Part shown: positions 8,501-20,890 of the stretch, one piece after another | How positions within the stretch are numbered: the stretch's first letter is position 1 | How the letters are laid out: every line of letters starts with the position of its first letter | Origin: Agelaius tricolor | Lineage: Eukaryota; Chordata; Aves; Passeriformes; Icteridae | Assembly: GCA_023055355.1 (NCBI GenBank) | Contig: JALJCS010000053.1 | Span: forward strand, 1,374,501 to 1,438,500 | Reading direction: 5' to 3' | Length of the DNA stretch: 64,000 nucleotides | The notes under the pieces: model-generated | Databases searched by the model: none | The model's input: the letters and a program-made list of their open reading frames with translations, nothing else | Told to the model about the DNA's origin: nothing | Translations under genes and position numbers: made by a program

Positions 8501-10270
8501 TCCCTCAAGAGCCTCCCATTGTCCAGGCAAAAGCTCCCTCAGCACCTCCTCACGGGCCTTGTGCTACACGCCCTTGCCCAGCTCCCCTGTCCTTCTGTGC
8601 ACGCGCTGCAGCCCCTCAAGGAATTTCTGCTGCCCAGGGGCCCACAAGTGCACCCAGCACTGCAGCGGTGGCCGCAGCGCTGCCCAGCACAGGGCCACGC
8701 TCGCTGCCCTGCTCCTGCTGCCCCACTGCTGCTGACACAGGCCACCAGGCCCTTGGCCTTCTTGGCCACCTGGCCACAGGCTGCCTCATCTTCAGCAGCT
8801 CAAGGCCGCCAGCCCTGCGTCCTTTTGGCGCACGCAGCTCCCCCGCCACAAAAGTGCCCATGTCACTTCAGATACAGCAGGCACCATTGCAAGATGGCCT
8901 TCCTCTTCCCAGCAACACAAGACAGCGCTCAAGGACTTGCAGCTTCACCCCCACTGCAGGCTCCAAGGCATTTGCCAAAGCTGCAGACTGCAGCAAAAGA
9001 TGCATCGACAGAAACTGGCCGCTTCTGCTTTTGGCTTCACAAGAAGGCTTGGCAACTCCGCACTTTCTTTCTTTGCCTAGGAGGTACAAGAGTGGCCCCC
9101 CCACAGCTGCATGGACCACACAATCCTCCCCTTGCAGCTTATCAAAAGCCAAAAGACAGCTGGCCCAAAAGAGACTGTACAAGTGAAGAACTACTCAAGG
9201 AAAGTGCAGATTGCTTTCCCAAGCCAAGCACTCCTTTCCAAACAGGGAAAACAAGCAAACCAAGGCCTGCCGCCTCCAGCACTACCTCCTTTGCCCCTGG
9301 CCATAGCACTGCAGAAGCCAAGAGATAGAGCTGCCCTGAGTCAAGCAGCCAGATGCTCTCCCAGAAGCACCAACCCTGGGCTGCCTCAAGGTGACAGGTC
9401 AGAGGCCAAGTGCGTTGGTCGCTGCCTGGAGGAAATGCCGAGCTCCTGGCAGGACTCCGGCACCCAGCATCCTCAGCCAGCAACAGCAAAGTGCTGGCTG
9501 CTGCAAAACTTGCAGCTCTGCCTTGCACTAAAGACAGCACCCCACACAACTGGCACTTACAGCTTCAGAATATCCAGCCTCTGGTGTGAGCACTGATGGT
9601 GGCTGGCGGTCATGCAGCTCAGCCTGCTCCTCTTTGGCTTCTTGTCCAGGAGCAGCGGGAGCCAGGGCAGAGACGGCTTTTGCTTCTGTCATCTGTCAGA
9701 AGAGAGGAGCATGAGGGACAGGCCATTTCCTATCATGCAGAATCTCATCTCTTTTCACATCTACCACCACCTACTAAGGAAAAATCGTCCATATTTCATG
9801 GTGACAGAGGGCTTCTAATTCACAGCTACCAAATTCAAATGGGCCAATTCAGCAGCACTCTAGATGGATACAAAGTTGATTTTCCTCCCTGGCTGCTATC
9901 AGCAAGAAGGTTGTCTTGGCAGAAGGGAGCTTTAAGTGCTTGAAAGCACTGAAATGCAAAAGTAGGAAAGCGACAGCAACGCCTTGGCTCCTGCTGCTGC
10001 AGACGTAGAAAACTGAAACTGGATCACAATCCCAGCCAGGGCTGAAAAAGGGGCAGGAAACGTTGTCCAGAAGCATCTTTGCTTGCTGCAAAAAGGAAAA
10101 TGAACAGGCCTTCTCTTCTTAACAAAACTACCAGCCAACAAAGCACAAGATGGAAAGGTCACCCCCTCCAGTGTCTAAAGGCCTAGGATGCAGTGAGGGG
10201 ATGTTTGGCGGTGAAACAGCCCTTGTGCTGAGCACTGTCACGCAGGGATGGATGGACGTCTGCCTGAAGG
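8501..10270. repeat. Array unit 2
   Basis: This unit carries the F-type block (CCTTTTGGCGC and CCCCCGCC near 8820-8845) with AAAGTGCCC, a combination shared only with unit 22. The silent CCA at codon 31 of the minus-strand exon (9561-9692) is shared only with unit 6. It pairs with unit 6 in the four-unit duplication. Confidence 0.95.
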
Positions 10271-12040
10271 TCCCTCAAGTGCCTCCCATTGTCCAGGCAA
10301 AAGCTCCCTCAGCACCTCCTCACGGGCCTTGTGCTACACGCCCTTGCCCAGCTCCCCTGTCCTTCTGTGCACGCGCTGCAGCCCCTCAAGGAATTTCTGC
10401 TGCCCAGGGGCCCACAAGTGCACCCAGCACTGCAGCGGTGGCCGCAGCGCTGCCCAGCACAGGGCCACGCTCGCTGCCCTGCTCCTGCTGCCCCACTGCT
10501 GCTGACACAGGCCAACAGGCCCTTGGCCTTCTTGGCCACCTGGCCACAGGCTGCCTCATCTTCAGCAGCTCAAGGCCGCCAGCCCTGCGTCCTTTTGGCG
10601 CACGCAGCTCCCCCGCCACAAAACTGCCCATGTCACTTCAGATACAGCAGGCACCATTGCAAGATGGCCTTCCTCTTCCCAGCAACACAAGACAGCGCTC
10701 AAGGACTTGCAGCTTCACCCCCACTGCAGGCTCCAAGGCATTTGCCAAAGCTGCAGACTGCAGCAAAAGATGCATCGACAGAAACTGGCCGCTTCTGCTT
10801 TTGGCTTCACAAGAAGGCTTGGCAACTCCGCACTTTCTTTCTTTGCCTAGGAGGGACAAGAGTGGCCCCCCCACAGCTGCATGGACCACACAATCCTCCC
10901 CTTGCAGCTTATCAAAAGCCAAAAGACAGCTGGCCCAAAAGAGACTGTACAAGTGAAGAACTACTCAAAGAAAGTGCAGATTGCTTTCCCAAGCCAAGCA
11001 CTCCTTTCCAAACAGGGAAAACAAGCAAACCAAGGCCTGCCGCCTCCAGCACTACCTCCTTTGCCCCTGGCCATAGCACTGCAGAAGCCAAGAGATAGAG
11101 CTGCCCTGAGTCAAGCAGCCAGATGCTCTCCCAGAAGCACCAACCCTGGGCTGCCTCAAGGTGACAGGTCAGAGGCCAAGTGCGTTGGTCGCTGCCTGGA
11201 GGAAATGCCGAGCTCCTGGCAGGACTCCGGCACCCAGCATCCTCAGCCAGCAACAGCAAAGTGCTGGCTGCTGCAAAACTTGCAGCTCTGCCTTGCACTA
11301 AAGACAGCACCCCACACAACTGGCACTTACAGCTTCAGAATATCCAGCCTCTGGTGTGAGCACTGATGGAGGCTGGCGGTCATGCAGCTCAGCCTGCTCC
11401 TCTTTGGCTTCTTGTCCAGGAGCAGCGGGAGCCAGGGGAGAGACGGCTTTTGCTTCTGTCATCTGTCAGAAGAGAGGAGCATGAGGGACAGGCCATTTCC
11501 TATCATGCAGAATCTCATCTCTTTTCACATCTACCACCACCTACTAAGGAAAAATCGTCCATATTTCATGGTGACAGAGGGCTTCTAATTCACAGCTACC
11601 AAATTCAAATGGGCCAATTCAGCAGCACTCTAGATGGATACAAAATTGATTTTCCTCCCTGGCTGCTATCAGCAAGAAGGTTGTCTTGGCAGAAGGGAGC
11701 TTTAAGTGCTTGAAAGCACTGAAATGCAAAAGTAGGAAAGCGACAGCAACGCCTTGGCACCTGCTGCTGCAGACGTAGAAAACTGAAACTGGATCACAAT
11801 CCCAGCCAGGGCTGAAAAAGGGGCAGAAAACGTTGTCCAGAAGCATCTTTGCTTGCTGCAAAAATGAAAATGAACAGGCCTTCTCTTCTTAACAAAACTA
11901 CCAGCCAACAAAGCACAAGATGGAAAGGTCACCCCCTCCAGTGTCTAAAGGCCTAGGATGCAGTGAGGGGATGTTTGGCGGTGAAACAGCCCTCGTGCTG
12001 AGCACTGTCATGCAGGGATGGATGGACGTCTGCCTGAAGG
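10271..12040. repeat. Array unit 3
   Basis: F-type block with AAACTGCCC, and GTG instead of GAG in the first 20 bases. A private GCCAACAGG is present near 10511. The end has CAAAATTGAT and CTTGGCACC. Minus-strand exon 11331-11462 has Pro at codon 9. It pairs with unit 7. Confidence 0.95.
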
Positions 12041-13810
12041 TCCCTCAAGTGCCTCCCATTGTCCAGGCAAAAGCTCCCTCAGCACCTCCTCACGGGCCTT
12101 GTGCTACACGCCCTTGCCCAGCTCCCCTGTCCTTCTGTGCACGCGCTGCAGCCCCTCAAGGACTTTCTGCTGCCCAGGGGCCCACAAGTGCACCCAGCAC
12201 TGCAGCGGTGGCCGCAGCGCTGCCCAGCACAGGGCCACGCTCGCTGCCCTGCTCCTGCTGCCCCACTGCTGCTGACACAGGCCACCATGCCCTTGGCCTT
12301 CTTGGCCACCTGGCCACAGGCTGCCTCATCTTCAGCAGCTCAAGGCCGCCAGCCCTGCGTCCCTTGGGCCCACGCAGCTCCCCCCCCACAAAAGTGCCCA
12401 TGTCACTTCAGATACAGCAGGCGCCATTGCAAGATGGCCTTCCTCTTCCCAGCAACACAAGACAGTGCTCAAGGACTTGCAGCTTCACCCCCACTGCAGG
12501 CTCCAAGGCATTTGCCAAAGCTGCAGACTGCAGCAAAAGATGCATCGACAGAAACTGGCCGCTTCTGCTTTTGGCTTCACAAGAAGGCTAGGCAACTCCA
12601 CACTTTCTTTCTTTGCCTAGGAGGGACAAGAGTGGCCCCCCCACAGCTGCATGGACCACACAATCCTCCCCTTGCAGCTTATCAAAAGCCAAAAGACAGC
12701 TGGCCCAAAAGAGACTGTACAAGTGAAGAACTACTCAAGGAAAGTGCAGACCGCTTTGCCAAGCCAAGCACACCTTTCCAAACAGGGAAAACAAACAAAC
12801 CAAGGCCTGCCGCCTCCAGCACTACCTGCTTTGCCCTTGGCCATAGCACTGCAGAAGCCAAGAGATAGAGCTGCCCTGAGTCAAGCAGCCAGATGCTCTC
12901 CCAGAAGCACCAGCCCTGGGCTGCCTCAAGGTGACAGGTCAGAGGCCAAGTGCATTGGTCGCTGCCTGGAGGAAATGCCGAGCTCCTGGCAGGACTCCGG
13001 CACCCAGCATCCTCAGCCAGCAACAGCAAAGTGCTGGCTGCTGCAAAACTTGCAGCTCTGCCTTGCACTAAAGACAGCACCCCACACAACTGGCACTTAC
13101 AGCTTCAGAATATCCAGCCTCTGGTGTGAGCACTGATGGAGGCTGGCGGTCATGCAGCTCAGCCTGCTCCTCTTTGGCTTCTTGTCCAGGAGCAGCGGGA
13201 GCCAGGGCAGAGACGGCTTTTGCTTCTGTCATCTGTCAGAAGAGAGGAGCATGAGGGACAGGCCATTTCCTATCATGCAGAATCTCATCTCTTTTCACAT
13301 CTACCACCACCTACTAAGGAAAAATCGTCCATATTTCATGGTGACAGAGGGCTTCGAATTCACAGCTACCAAATTCAAATGGGCCAATTCAGCAGCACTC
13401 TAGATGGATACGAAGTTGATTTTCCTCCCTGGCTGCTATCAGCAAGAAGGTTGTCTTGGCAGAAGGGAGCTTTAAGTGCTTGAAAGCACTGAAATGCAAA
13501 AGTAGGAAAGCGACAGCAACGCCTTGGCTCCTGCTGCTGCAGACGTAGAAAACTGAAACTGGATCACAATCCCAGCCAGGGCTGAAAAAGGGGCAGGAAA
13601 CGTTGTCCAGAAGCATCTTTGCTTGCTGCAAAAAGGAAAATGAACAGGCCTTCTCTTCTTAACAAAACTACCAGCCAACAAAGCAAAAGATGGAAAGGTC
13701 ACCCCCTCCAGTGTCTAAAGGCCTAGGATGCAGTGAGGGGATGTTTGGCGGTGAAACAGCCCTCGTGCTGAGCACTGTCACGCAGGGATGGATGGACGTC
13801 TGCCTGAAGG
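12041..13810. repeat. Array unit 4
   Basis: G-type block (CCCTTGGGCCC). GGCTAGGCAACTCCA near 12587 puts a TAG into the longest plus-strand frame. GCATTGG near 12953 and GGCTTCGAATT at 13351 are shared with unit 8. Minus-strand exon 13101-13232 has Ala at codon 9. Confidence 0.95.
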
Positions 13811-15580
13811 TCCCTCAAGAGCCTCCCATTGTCCAGGCAAAAGCTCCCTCAGCACCTCCTCACGGGCCTTGTGCTACACGCCCTTGCCCAGCTCCCCTGT
13901 CCTTCTGTGCACGCGCTGCAGCCCCTCAAGGACTTTCTGCTGCCCAGGGGCCTACAAGTGCACCCAGCACTGCAGCGGTGGCCGCAGCGCTGCCCAGCAC
14001 AGGGCCACGCTCGCTGCCCTGCTCCTGCTGCCCCACTGCTGCTGACACAGGCCACCATGCCCTTGGCCTTCTTGGCCACCTGGCCACAGGCTGCCTCATC
14101 TTCAGCAGCTCAAGGCCGCCAGCCCTGCGTCCCTTGGGCCCACGCAGCTCCCCCCCCACAAAAGTGCCCATGTCACTTCAGATACAGCAGGCGCCATTGC
14201 AAGATGGCCTTCCTCTTCCCAGCAACACAAGACAGTGCTCAAGGACTCTCAGCTTCACTCCCACTGCAGGCTCCAAGGCATTTGCCAAAGCTGCAGACTG
14301 CAGCAAAAGATGCATCGACAGAAACTGGCCGCTTCTGCTTTTGGCTTCACAAGAAGGCTAGGCAACTCCACACTTTCTTTCTTTGCCTAGGAGGGACAAG
14401 AGTGGCCCCCCCACAGCTGCATGGACCACACAATCCTCCCCTTGCAGCTTATCAAAAGCCAAAAGACAGCTGGCCCAAAAGAGACTGTACAAGTGAAGAA
14501 CTACTCAAGGAAAGTGCAGACCGCTTTGCCAAGCCAAGCACACCTTTCCAAACAGGGAAAACAAACAAACCAAGGCCTGCCACCTCCAGCACTACCTCCT
14601 TTGCCCTTGGCCATAGCACTGCAGAAGCCAAGAGATAGAGCTGCCCTGAGTCAAGCAGCCAGATGCTCTCCCAGAAGCACCAGCCCTGGGCTGCCTCAAG
14701 GTGACAGGTCAGAGGCCAAGTGCGTTGGTCGCTGCCTGGAGGAAATGCCGAGCTCCTGGCAGGACTCTGGCACCCAGCATCCTCAGCCAGACACAGCAAA
14801 GTGCTGGCTGCTGCAAAACTTGCAGCTCTGCCTTGCACTAAAGACAGCACCACACACAACTGGCACTTACGGCCTCAGAATATCCAGCCTCTGGTGTGAG
14901 CACTGATGGAGGCTGGCGGTCATGCAGCTCAGCCTGCTCCTCTTTGGCTTCTTGTCCAGGAGCAGCGGGAGCCAGGGGAGAGACGGCTTTTGCTTCTGTC
15001 ATCTGTCAGAAGAGAGGAGCATGAGGGACAGGCCATTTCCTATCATGTAGAATCTCATTTCTTTTCACATCTACCGCCACACCTACTAAGGAAAAATCGT
15101 AACATTTCATGGTGACAGAGGGCTTCTAATTCACAGCTACCAAATTCAAATGGGCCAATTCAGCAGCACTCTAGATGGATATGAAGTTGATTTTCCTCCC
15201 TGGCTGCTATCAGCAAGAAGGTTGTCTGGCAGAAGGGAGCTTTAAGTGCTTGAAAGCACTGAAATGCAAAAGTAGGAAAGCGACAGCAACGCCTTGGCTC
15301 CTGCTGCTGCAGACGTAGAAAACTGAAACTGGATCACAATCCCAGCCAGGGCTGAAAAAGGGGCAGAAAACGTTGTCCAGAAGCATCTTTGCTTGCTGCA
15401 AAAAGGAAAATGAACAGGCCTTCTCTTCTTAACAAAACTACCAGCCAACAAAGCACAAGATGGAAAGGTCACCCCCTCCAGTGACTAAAGGCCTAGGATG
15501 CAGTGAGGGGATGTTTGGCGGTGAAACAGCCCTCGTGCTGAGCACTGTCACGCAGGGATGGATGGACGTCTGCCTGAAGG
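13811..15580. repeat. Array unit 5
   Basis: The first half is unit-4-like with private CCTACAAG (13951) and GGACTCTCAG (14244). The second half is unit-1-like, with the same compensating insertion and deletion, ACACAGC and ACGGCCTCAG, and it ends with GTGACTAAAG. Minus-strand exon 14871-15002 has Pro at codon 9 and the GAG GCC ending. Confidence 0.95.
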
Positions 15581-17350
15581 TCCCTCAAGAGCCTCCCATT
15601 GTCCAGGCAAAAGCTCCCTCAGCACCTCCTCACGGGCCTTGTGCTACACGCCCTTGCCCAGCTCCCCTGTCCTTCTGTGCACGCGCTGCAGCCCCTCAAG
15701 GAATTTCTGCTGCCCAGGGGCCCACAAGTGCACCCAGCACTGCAGCGGTGGCCGCAGCGCTGCCCAGCACAGGGCCACGCTCGCTGCCCTGCTCCTGCTG
15801 CCCCACTGCTGCTGACACAGGCCACCAGGCCCTTGGCCTTCTTGGCCACCTGGCCACAGGCTGCCTCATCTTCAGCAGCTCAAGGCCGCCAGCCCTGCGT
15901 CCTTTTGGCGCACGCAGCTCCCCCGCCACAAAACTGCCCATGTCACTTCAGATACAGCAGGCACCATTGCAAGATGGCCTTCCTCTTCCCAGCAACACAA
16001 GACAGCGCTCAAGGACTTGCAGCTTCACCCCCACTGCAGGCTCCAAGGCATTTGCCAAAGCTGCAGACTGCAGCAAAAGATGCATCGACAGAAACTGGCC
16101 GCTTCTGCTTTTGGCTTCACAAGAAGGCTTGGCAACTCCGCACTTTCTTTCTTTGCCTAGGAGGTACAAGAGTGGCCCCCCCACAGCTGCATGGACCACA
16201 CAATCCTCCCCTTGCAGCTTATCAAAAGCCAAAAGACAGCTGGCCCAAAAGAGACTGTACAAGTGAAGAACTACTCAAGGAAAGTGCAGATTGCTTTCCC
16301 AAGCCAAGCACTCCTTTCCAAACAGGGAAAACAAGCAAACCAAGGCCTGCCGCCTCCAGCACTACCTCCTTTGCCCCTGGCCATAGCACTGCAGAAGCCA
16401 AGAGATAGAGCTGCCCTGAGTCAAGCAGCCAGATGCTCTCCCAGAAGCACCAACCCTGGGCTGCCTCAAGGTGACAGGTCAGAGGCCAAGTGCGTTGGTC
16501 GCTGCCTGGAGGAAATGCCGAGCTCCTGGCAGGACTCCGGCACCCAGCATCCTCAGCCAGCAACAGCAAAGTGCTGGCTGCTGCAAAACTTGCAGCTCTG
16601 CCTTGCACTAAAGACAGCACCCCACACAACTGGCACTTACAGCTTCAGAATATCCAGCCTCTGGTGTGAGCACTGATGGTGGCTGGCGGTCATGCAGCTC
16701 AGCCTGCTCCTCTTTGGCTTCTTGTCCAGGAGCAGCGGGAGCCAGGGCAGAGACGGCTTTTGCTTCTGTCATCTGTCAGAAGAGAGGAGCATGAGGGACA
16801 GGCCATTTCCTATCATGCAGAATCTCATCTCTTTTCACATCTACCACCACCTACTAAGGAAAAATCGTCCATATTTCATGGTGACAGAGGGCTTCTAATT
16901 CACAGCTACCAAATTCAAATGGGCCAATTCAGCAGCACTCTAGATGGATACAAAGTTGATTTTCCTCCCTGGCTGCTATCAGCAAGAAGGTTGTCTTGGC
17001 AGAAGGGAGCTTTAAGTGCTTGAAAGCACTGAAATGCAAAAGTAGGAAAGCGACAGCAACGCCTTGGCTCCTGCTGCTGCAGACGTAGAAAACTGAAACT
17101 GGATCACAATCCCAGCCAGGGCTGAAAAAGGGGCAGGAAACGTTGTCCAGAAGCATCTTTGCTTGCTGCAAAAAGGAAAATGAACAGGCCTTCTCTTCTT
17201 AACAAAACTACCAGCCAACAAAGCACAAGATGGAAAGGTCACCCCCTCCAGTGTCTAAAGGCCTAGGATGCAGTGAGGGGATGTTTGGCGGTGAAACAGC
17301 CCTTGTGCTGAGCACTGTCACGCAGGGATGGATGGACGTCTGCCTGAAGG
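15581..17350. repeat. Array unit 6
   Basis: F-type with AAACTGCCC, otherwise nearly a copy of unit 2, including the rare CCA at codon 31 of the minus-strand exon (16641-16772). Confidence 0.95.
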
Positions 17351-19120
17351 TCCCTCAAGTGCCTCCCATTGTCCAGGCAAAAGCTCCCTCAGCACCTCCT
17401 CACGGGCCTTGTGCTACACGCCCTTGCCCAGCTCCCCTGTCCTTCTGTGCACGCGCTGCAGCCCCTCAAGGAATTTCTGCTGCCCAGGGGCCCACAAGTG
17501 CACCCAGCACTGCAGCGGTGGCCGCAGCGCTGCCCAGCACAGGGCCACGCTCGCTGCCCTGCTCCTGCTGCCCCACTGCTGCTGACACAGGCCACCAGGC
17601 CCTTGGCCTTCTTGGCCACCTGGCCACAGGCTGCCTCATCTTCAGCAGCTCAAGGCCGCCAGCCCTGCGTCCTTTTGGCGCACGCAGCTCCCCCGCCACA
17701 AAACTGCCCATGTCACTTCAGATACAGCAGGCACCATTGCAAGATGGCCTTCCTCTTCCCAGCAACACAAGACAGCGCTCAAGGACTTGCAGCTTCACCC
17801 CCACTGCAGGCTCCAAGGCATTTGCCAAAGCTGCAGACTGCAGCAAAAGATGCATCGACAGAAACTGGCCGCTTCTGCTTTTGGCTTCACAAGAAGGCTT
17901 GGCAACTCCGCACTTTCTTTCTTTGCCTAGGAGGGACAAGAGTGGCCCCCCCACAGCTGCATGGACCACACAATCCTCCCCTTGCAGCTTATCAAAAGCC
18001 AAAAGACAGCTGGCCCAAAAGAGACTGTACAAGTGAAGAACTACTCAAAGAAAGTGCAGATTGCTTTCCCAAGCCAAGCACTCCTTTCCAAACAGGGAAA
18101 ACAAGCAAACCAAGGCCTGCCGCCTCCAGCACTACCTCCTTTGCCCCTGGCCATAGCACTGCAGAAGCCAAGAGATAGAGCTGCCCTGAGTCAAGCAGCC
18201 AGATGCTCTCCCAGAAGCACCAACCCTGGGCTGCCTCAAGGTGACAGGTCAGAGGCCAAGTGCGTTGGTCGCTGCCTGGAGGAAATGCCGAGCTCCTGGC
18301 AGGACTCCGGCACCCAGCATCCTCAGCCAGCAACAGCAAAGTGCTGGCTGCTGCAAAACTTGCAGCTCTGCCTTGCACTAAAGACAGCACCCCACACAAC
18401 TGGCACTTACAGCTTCAGAATATCCAGCCTCTGGTGTGAGCACTGATGGAGGCTGGCGGTCATGCAGCTCAGCCTGCTCCTCTTTGGCTTCTTGTCCAGG
18501 AGCAGCGGGAGCCAGGGCAGAGACGGCTTTTGCTTCTGTCATCTGTCAGAAGAGAGGAGCATGAGGGACAGGCCATTTCCTATCATGCAGAATCTCATCT
18601 CTTTTCACATCTACCACCACCTACTAAGGAAAAATCGTCCATATTTCATGGTGACAGAGGGCTTCTAATTCACAGCTACCAAATTCAAATGGGCCAATTC
18701 AGCAGCACTCTAGATGGATACAAAATTGATTTTCCTCCCTGGCTGCTATCAGCAAGAAGGTTGTCTTGGCAGAAGGGAGCTTTAAGTGCTTGAAAGCACT
18801 GAAATGCAAAAGTAGGAAAGCGACAGCAACGCCTTGGCACCTGCTGCTGCAGACGTAGAAAACTGAAACTGGATCACAATCCCAGCCAGGGCTGAAAAAG
18901 GGGCAGAAAACGTTGTCCAGAAGCATCTTTGCTTGCTGCAAAAATGAAAATGAACAGGCCTTCTCTTCTTAACAAAACTACCAGCCAACAAAGCACAAGA
19001 TGGAAAGGTCACCCCCTCCAGTGTCTAAAGGCCTAGGATGCAGTGAGGGGATGTTTGGCGGTGAAACAGCCCTCGTGCTGAGCACTGTCATGCAGGGATG
19101 GATGGACGTCTGCCTGAAGG
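17351..19120. repeat. Array unit 7
   Basis: This is the copy of unit 3 without its private GCCAAC. Exon 18411-18542 has Ala rather than Pro at codon 9. The end carries CAAAATTGAT, CTTGGCACC, AAAAATGAAAA and CATGCAGGG. Confidence 0.95.
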
Positions 19121-20890
19121 TCCCTCAAGTGCCTCCCATTGTCCAGGCAAAAGCTCCCTCAGCACCTCCTGACGGGCCTTGTGCTACACGCCCTTGCCCA
19201 GCTCCCCTGTCCTTCTGTGCACGCGCTGCAGCCCCTCAAGGACTTTCTGCTGCCCAGGGGCCCACAAGTGCACCCAGCACTGCAGCGGTGGCCGCAGCGC
19301 TGCCCAGCACAGGGCCACGCTCGCTGCCCTGCTCCTGCTGCCCCACTGCTGCTGACACAGGCCACCATGCCCTTGGCCTTCTTGGCCACCTGGCCACAGG
19401 CTGCCTCATCTTCAGCAGCTCAAGGCCGCCAGCCCTGCGTCCCTTGGGCCCACGCAGCTCCCCCCCCACAAAAGTGCCCATGTCACTTCAGATACAGCAG
19501 GCGCCATTGCAAGATGGCCTTCCTCTTCCCAGCAACACAAGACAGTGCTCAAGGACTTGCAGCTTCACCCCCACTGCAGGCTCCAAGGCATTTGCCAAAG
19601 CTGCAGACTGCAGCAAAAGATGCATCGACAGAAACTGGCCGCTTCTGCTTTTGGCTTCACAAGAAGGCTAGGCAACTCCACACTTTCTTTCTTTGCCTAG
19701 GAGGGACAAGAGTGGCCCCCCCACAGCTGCATGGACCACACAATCCTCCCCTTGCAGCTTATCAAAAGCCAAAAGACAGCTGGCCCAAAAGAGACTGTAC
19801 AAGTGAAGAACTACTCAAGGAAAGTGCAGACCGCTTTGCCAAGCCAAGCACACCTTTCCAAACAGGGAAAACAAACAAACCAAGGCCTGCCGCCTCCAGC
19901 ACTACCTGCTTTGCCCTTGGCCATAGCACTGCAGAAGCCAAGAGATAGAGCTGCCCTGAGTCAAGCAGCCAGATGCTCTCCCAGAAGCACCAGCCCTGGG
20001 CTGCCTCAAGGTGACAGGTCAGAGGCCAAGTGCATTGGTCGCTGCCTGGAGGAAATGCCGAGCTCCTGGCAGGACTCCGGCACCCAGCATCCTCAGCCAG
20101 CAACAGCAAAGTGCTGGCTGCTGCAAAACTTGCAGCTCTGCCTTGCACTAAAGACAGCACCCCACACAACTGGCACTTACAGCTTCAGAATATCCAGCCT
20201 CTGGTGTGAGCACTGATGGAGGCTGGCGGTCATGCAGCTCAGCCTGCTCCTCTTTGGCTTCTTGTCCAGGAGCAGCGGGAGCCAGGGCAGAGACGGCTTT
20301 TGCTTCTGTCATCTGTCAGAAGAGAGGAGCATGAGGGACAGGCCATTTCCTATCATGCAGAATCTCATCTCTTTTCACATCTACCACCACCTACTAAGGA
20401 AAAATCGTCCATATTTCATGGTGACAGAGGGCTTCGAATTCACAGCTACCAAATTCAAATGGGCCAATTCAGCAGCACTCTAGATGGATACGAAGTTGAT
20501 TTTCCTCCCTGGCTGCTATCAGCAAGAAGGTTGTCTTGGCAGAAGGGAGCTTTAAGTGCTTGAAAGCACTGAAATGCAAAAGTAGGAAAGCGACAGCAAC
20601 GCCTTGGCTCCTGCTGCTGCAGACGTAGAAAACTGAAACTGGATCACAATCCCAGCCAGGGCTGAAAAAGGGGCAGGAAACGTTGTCCAGAAGCATCTTT
20701 GCTTGCTGCAAAAAGGAAAATGAACAGGCCTTCTCTTCTTAACAAAACTACCAGCCAACAAAGCAAAAGATGGAAAGGTCACCCCCTCCAGTGTCTAAAG
20801 GCCTAGGATGCAGTGAGGGGATGTTTGGCGGTGAAACAGCCCTCGTGCTGAGCACTGTCACGCAGGGATGGATGGACGTCTGCCTGAAGG
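19121..20890. repeat. Array unit 8
   Basis: This is the copy of unit 4 and shares GGCTTCGAATT (20431). It differs by GACGGGCC for CACGGGCC near 19171, a change shared only with unit 20. Minus-strand exon 20181-20312. Confidence 0.95.

Noticed and set aside
8740..8780. CTCF-like site (CCACCAGG) in the GC-rich part of the unit
   Set aside because: Only the first eight bases fit the motif; the remaining core is CCCTTGG, and several units read CCACCATG. This is too weak to call.
8380..9186. 268-codon ATG frame on the plus strand repeated in each unit
   Set aside because: Units 4, 5, 8, 11, 14, 16 and 23 carry a TAG (GGCTAGG) that cuts it to 223 codons, and two other plus frames and several minus frames are open over the same bases. 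This fits a stop-poor GC-rich sequence rather than a gene.
8519..9328. 269-codon plus-strand frame beginning at TTG in each unit
   Set aside because: It has no ATG start, a stop lies just upstream at 8495-8497, the product is low complexity (Pro, Ala, Gln, Cys), and the frame is interrupted in unit 21 by the extra C.
9142..9549. 135-codon hydrophobic minus-strand frame in each unit
   Set aside because: It begins inside the predicted 484-bp intron, has no clean splice borders, and its product resembles no membrane protein I know. It is probably intronic.
9111..9943. 161- and 115-codon plus frames joined by TGATG, suggesting translational coupling
   Set aside because: Coupled reinitiation of this kind is a bacterial or viral arrangement. 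Unit 26 has a TAA inside the first frame and units 24 and 27 fuse frames differently, so neither is under obvious constraint. The opposite strand over the junction is the better exon candidate.
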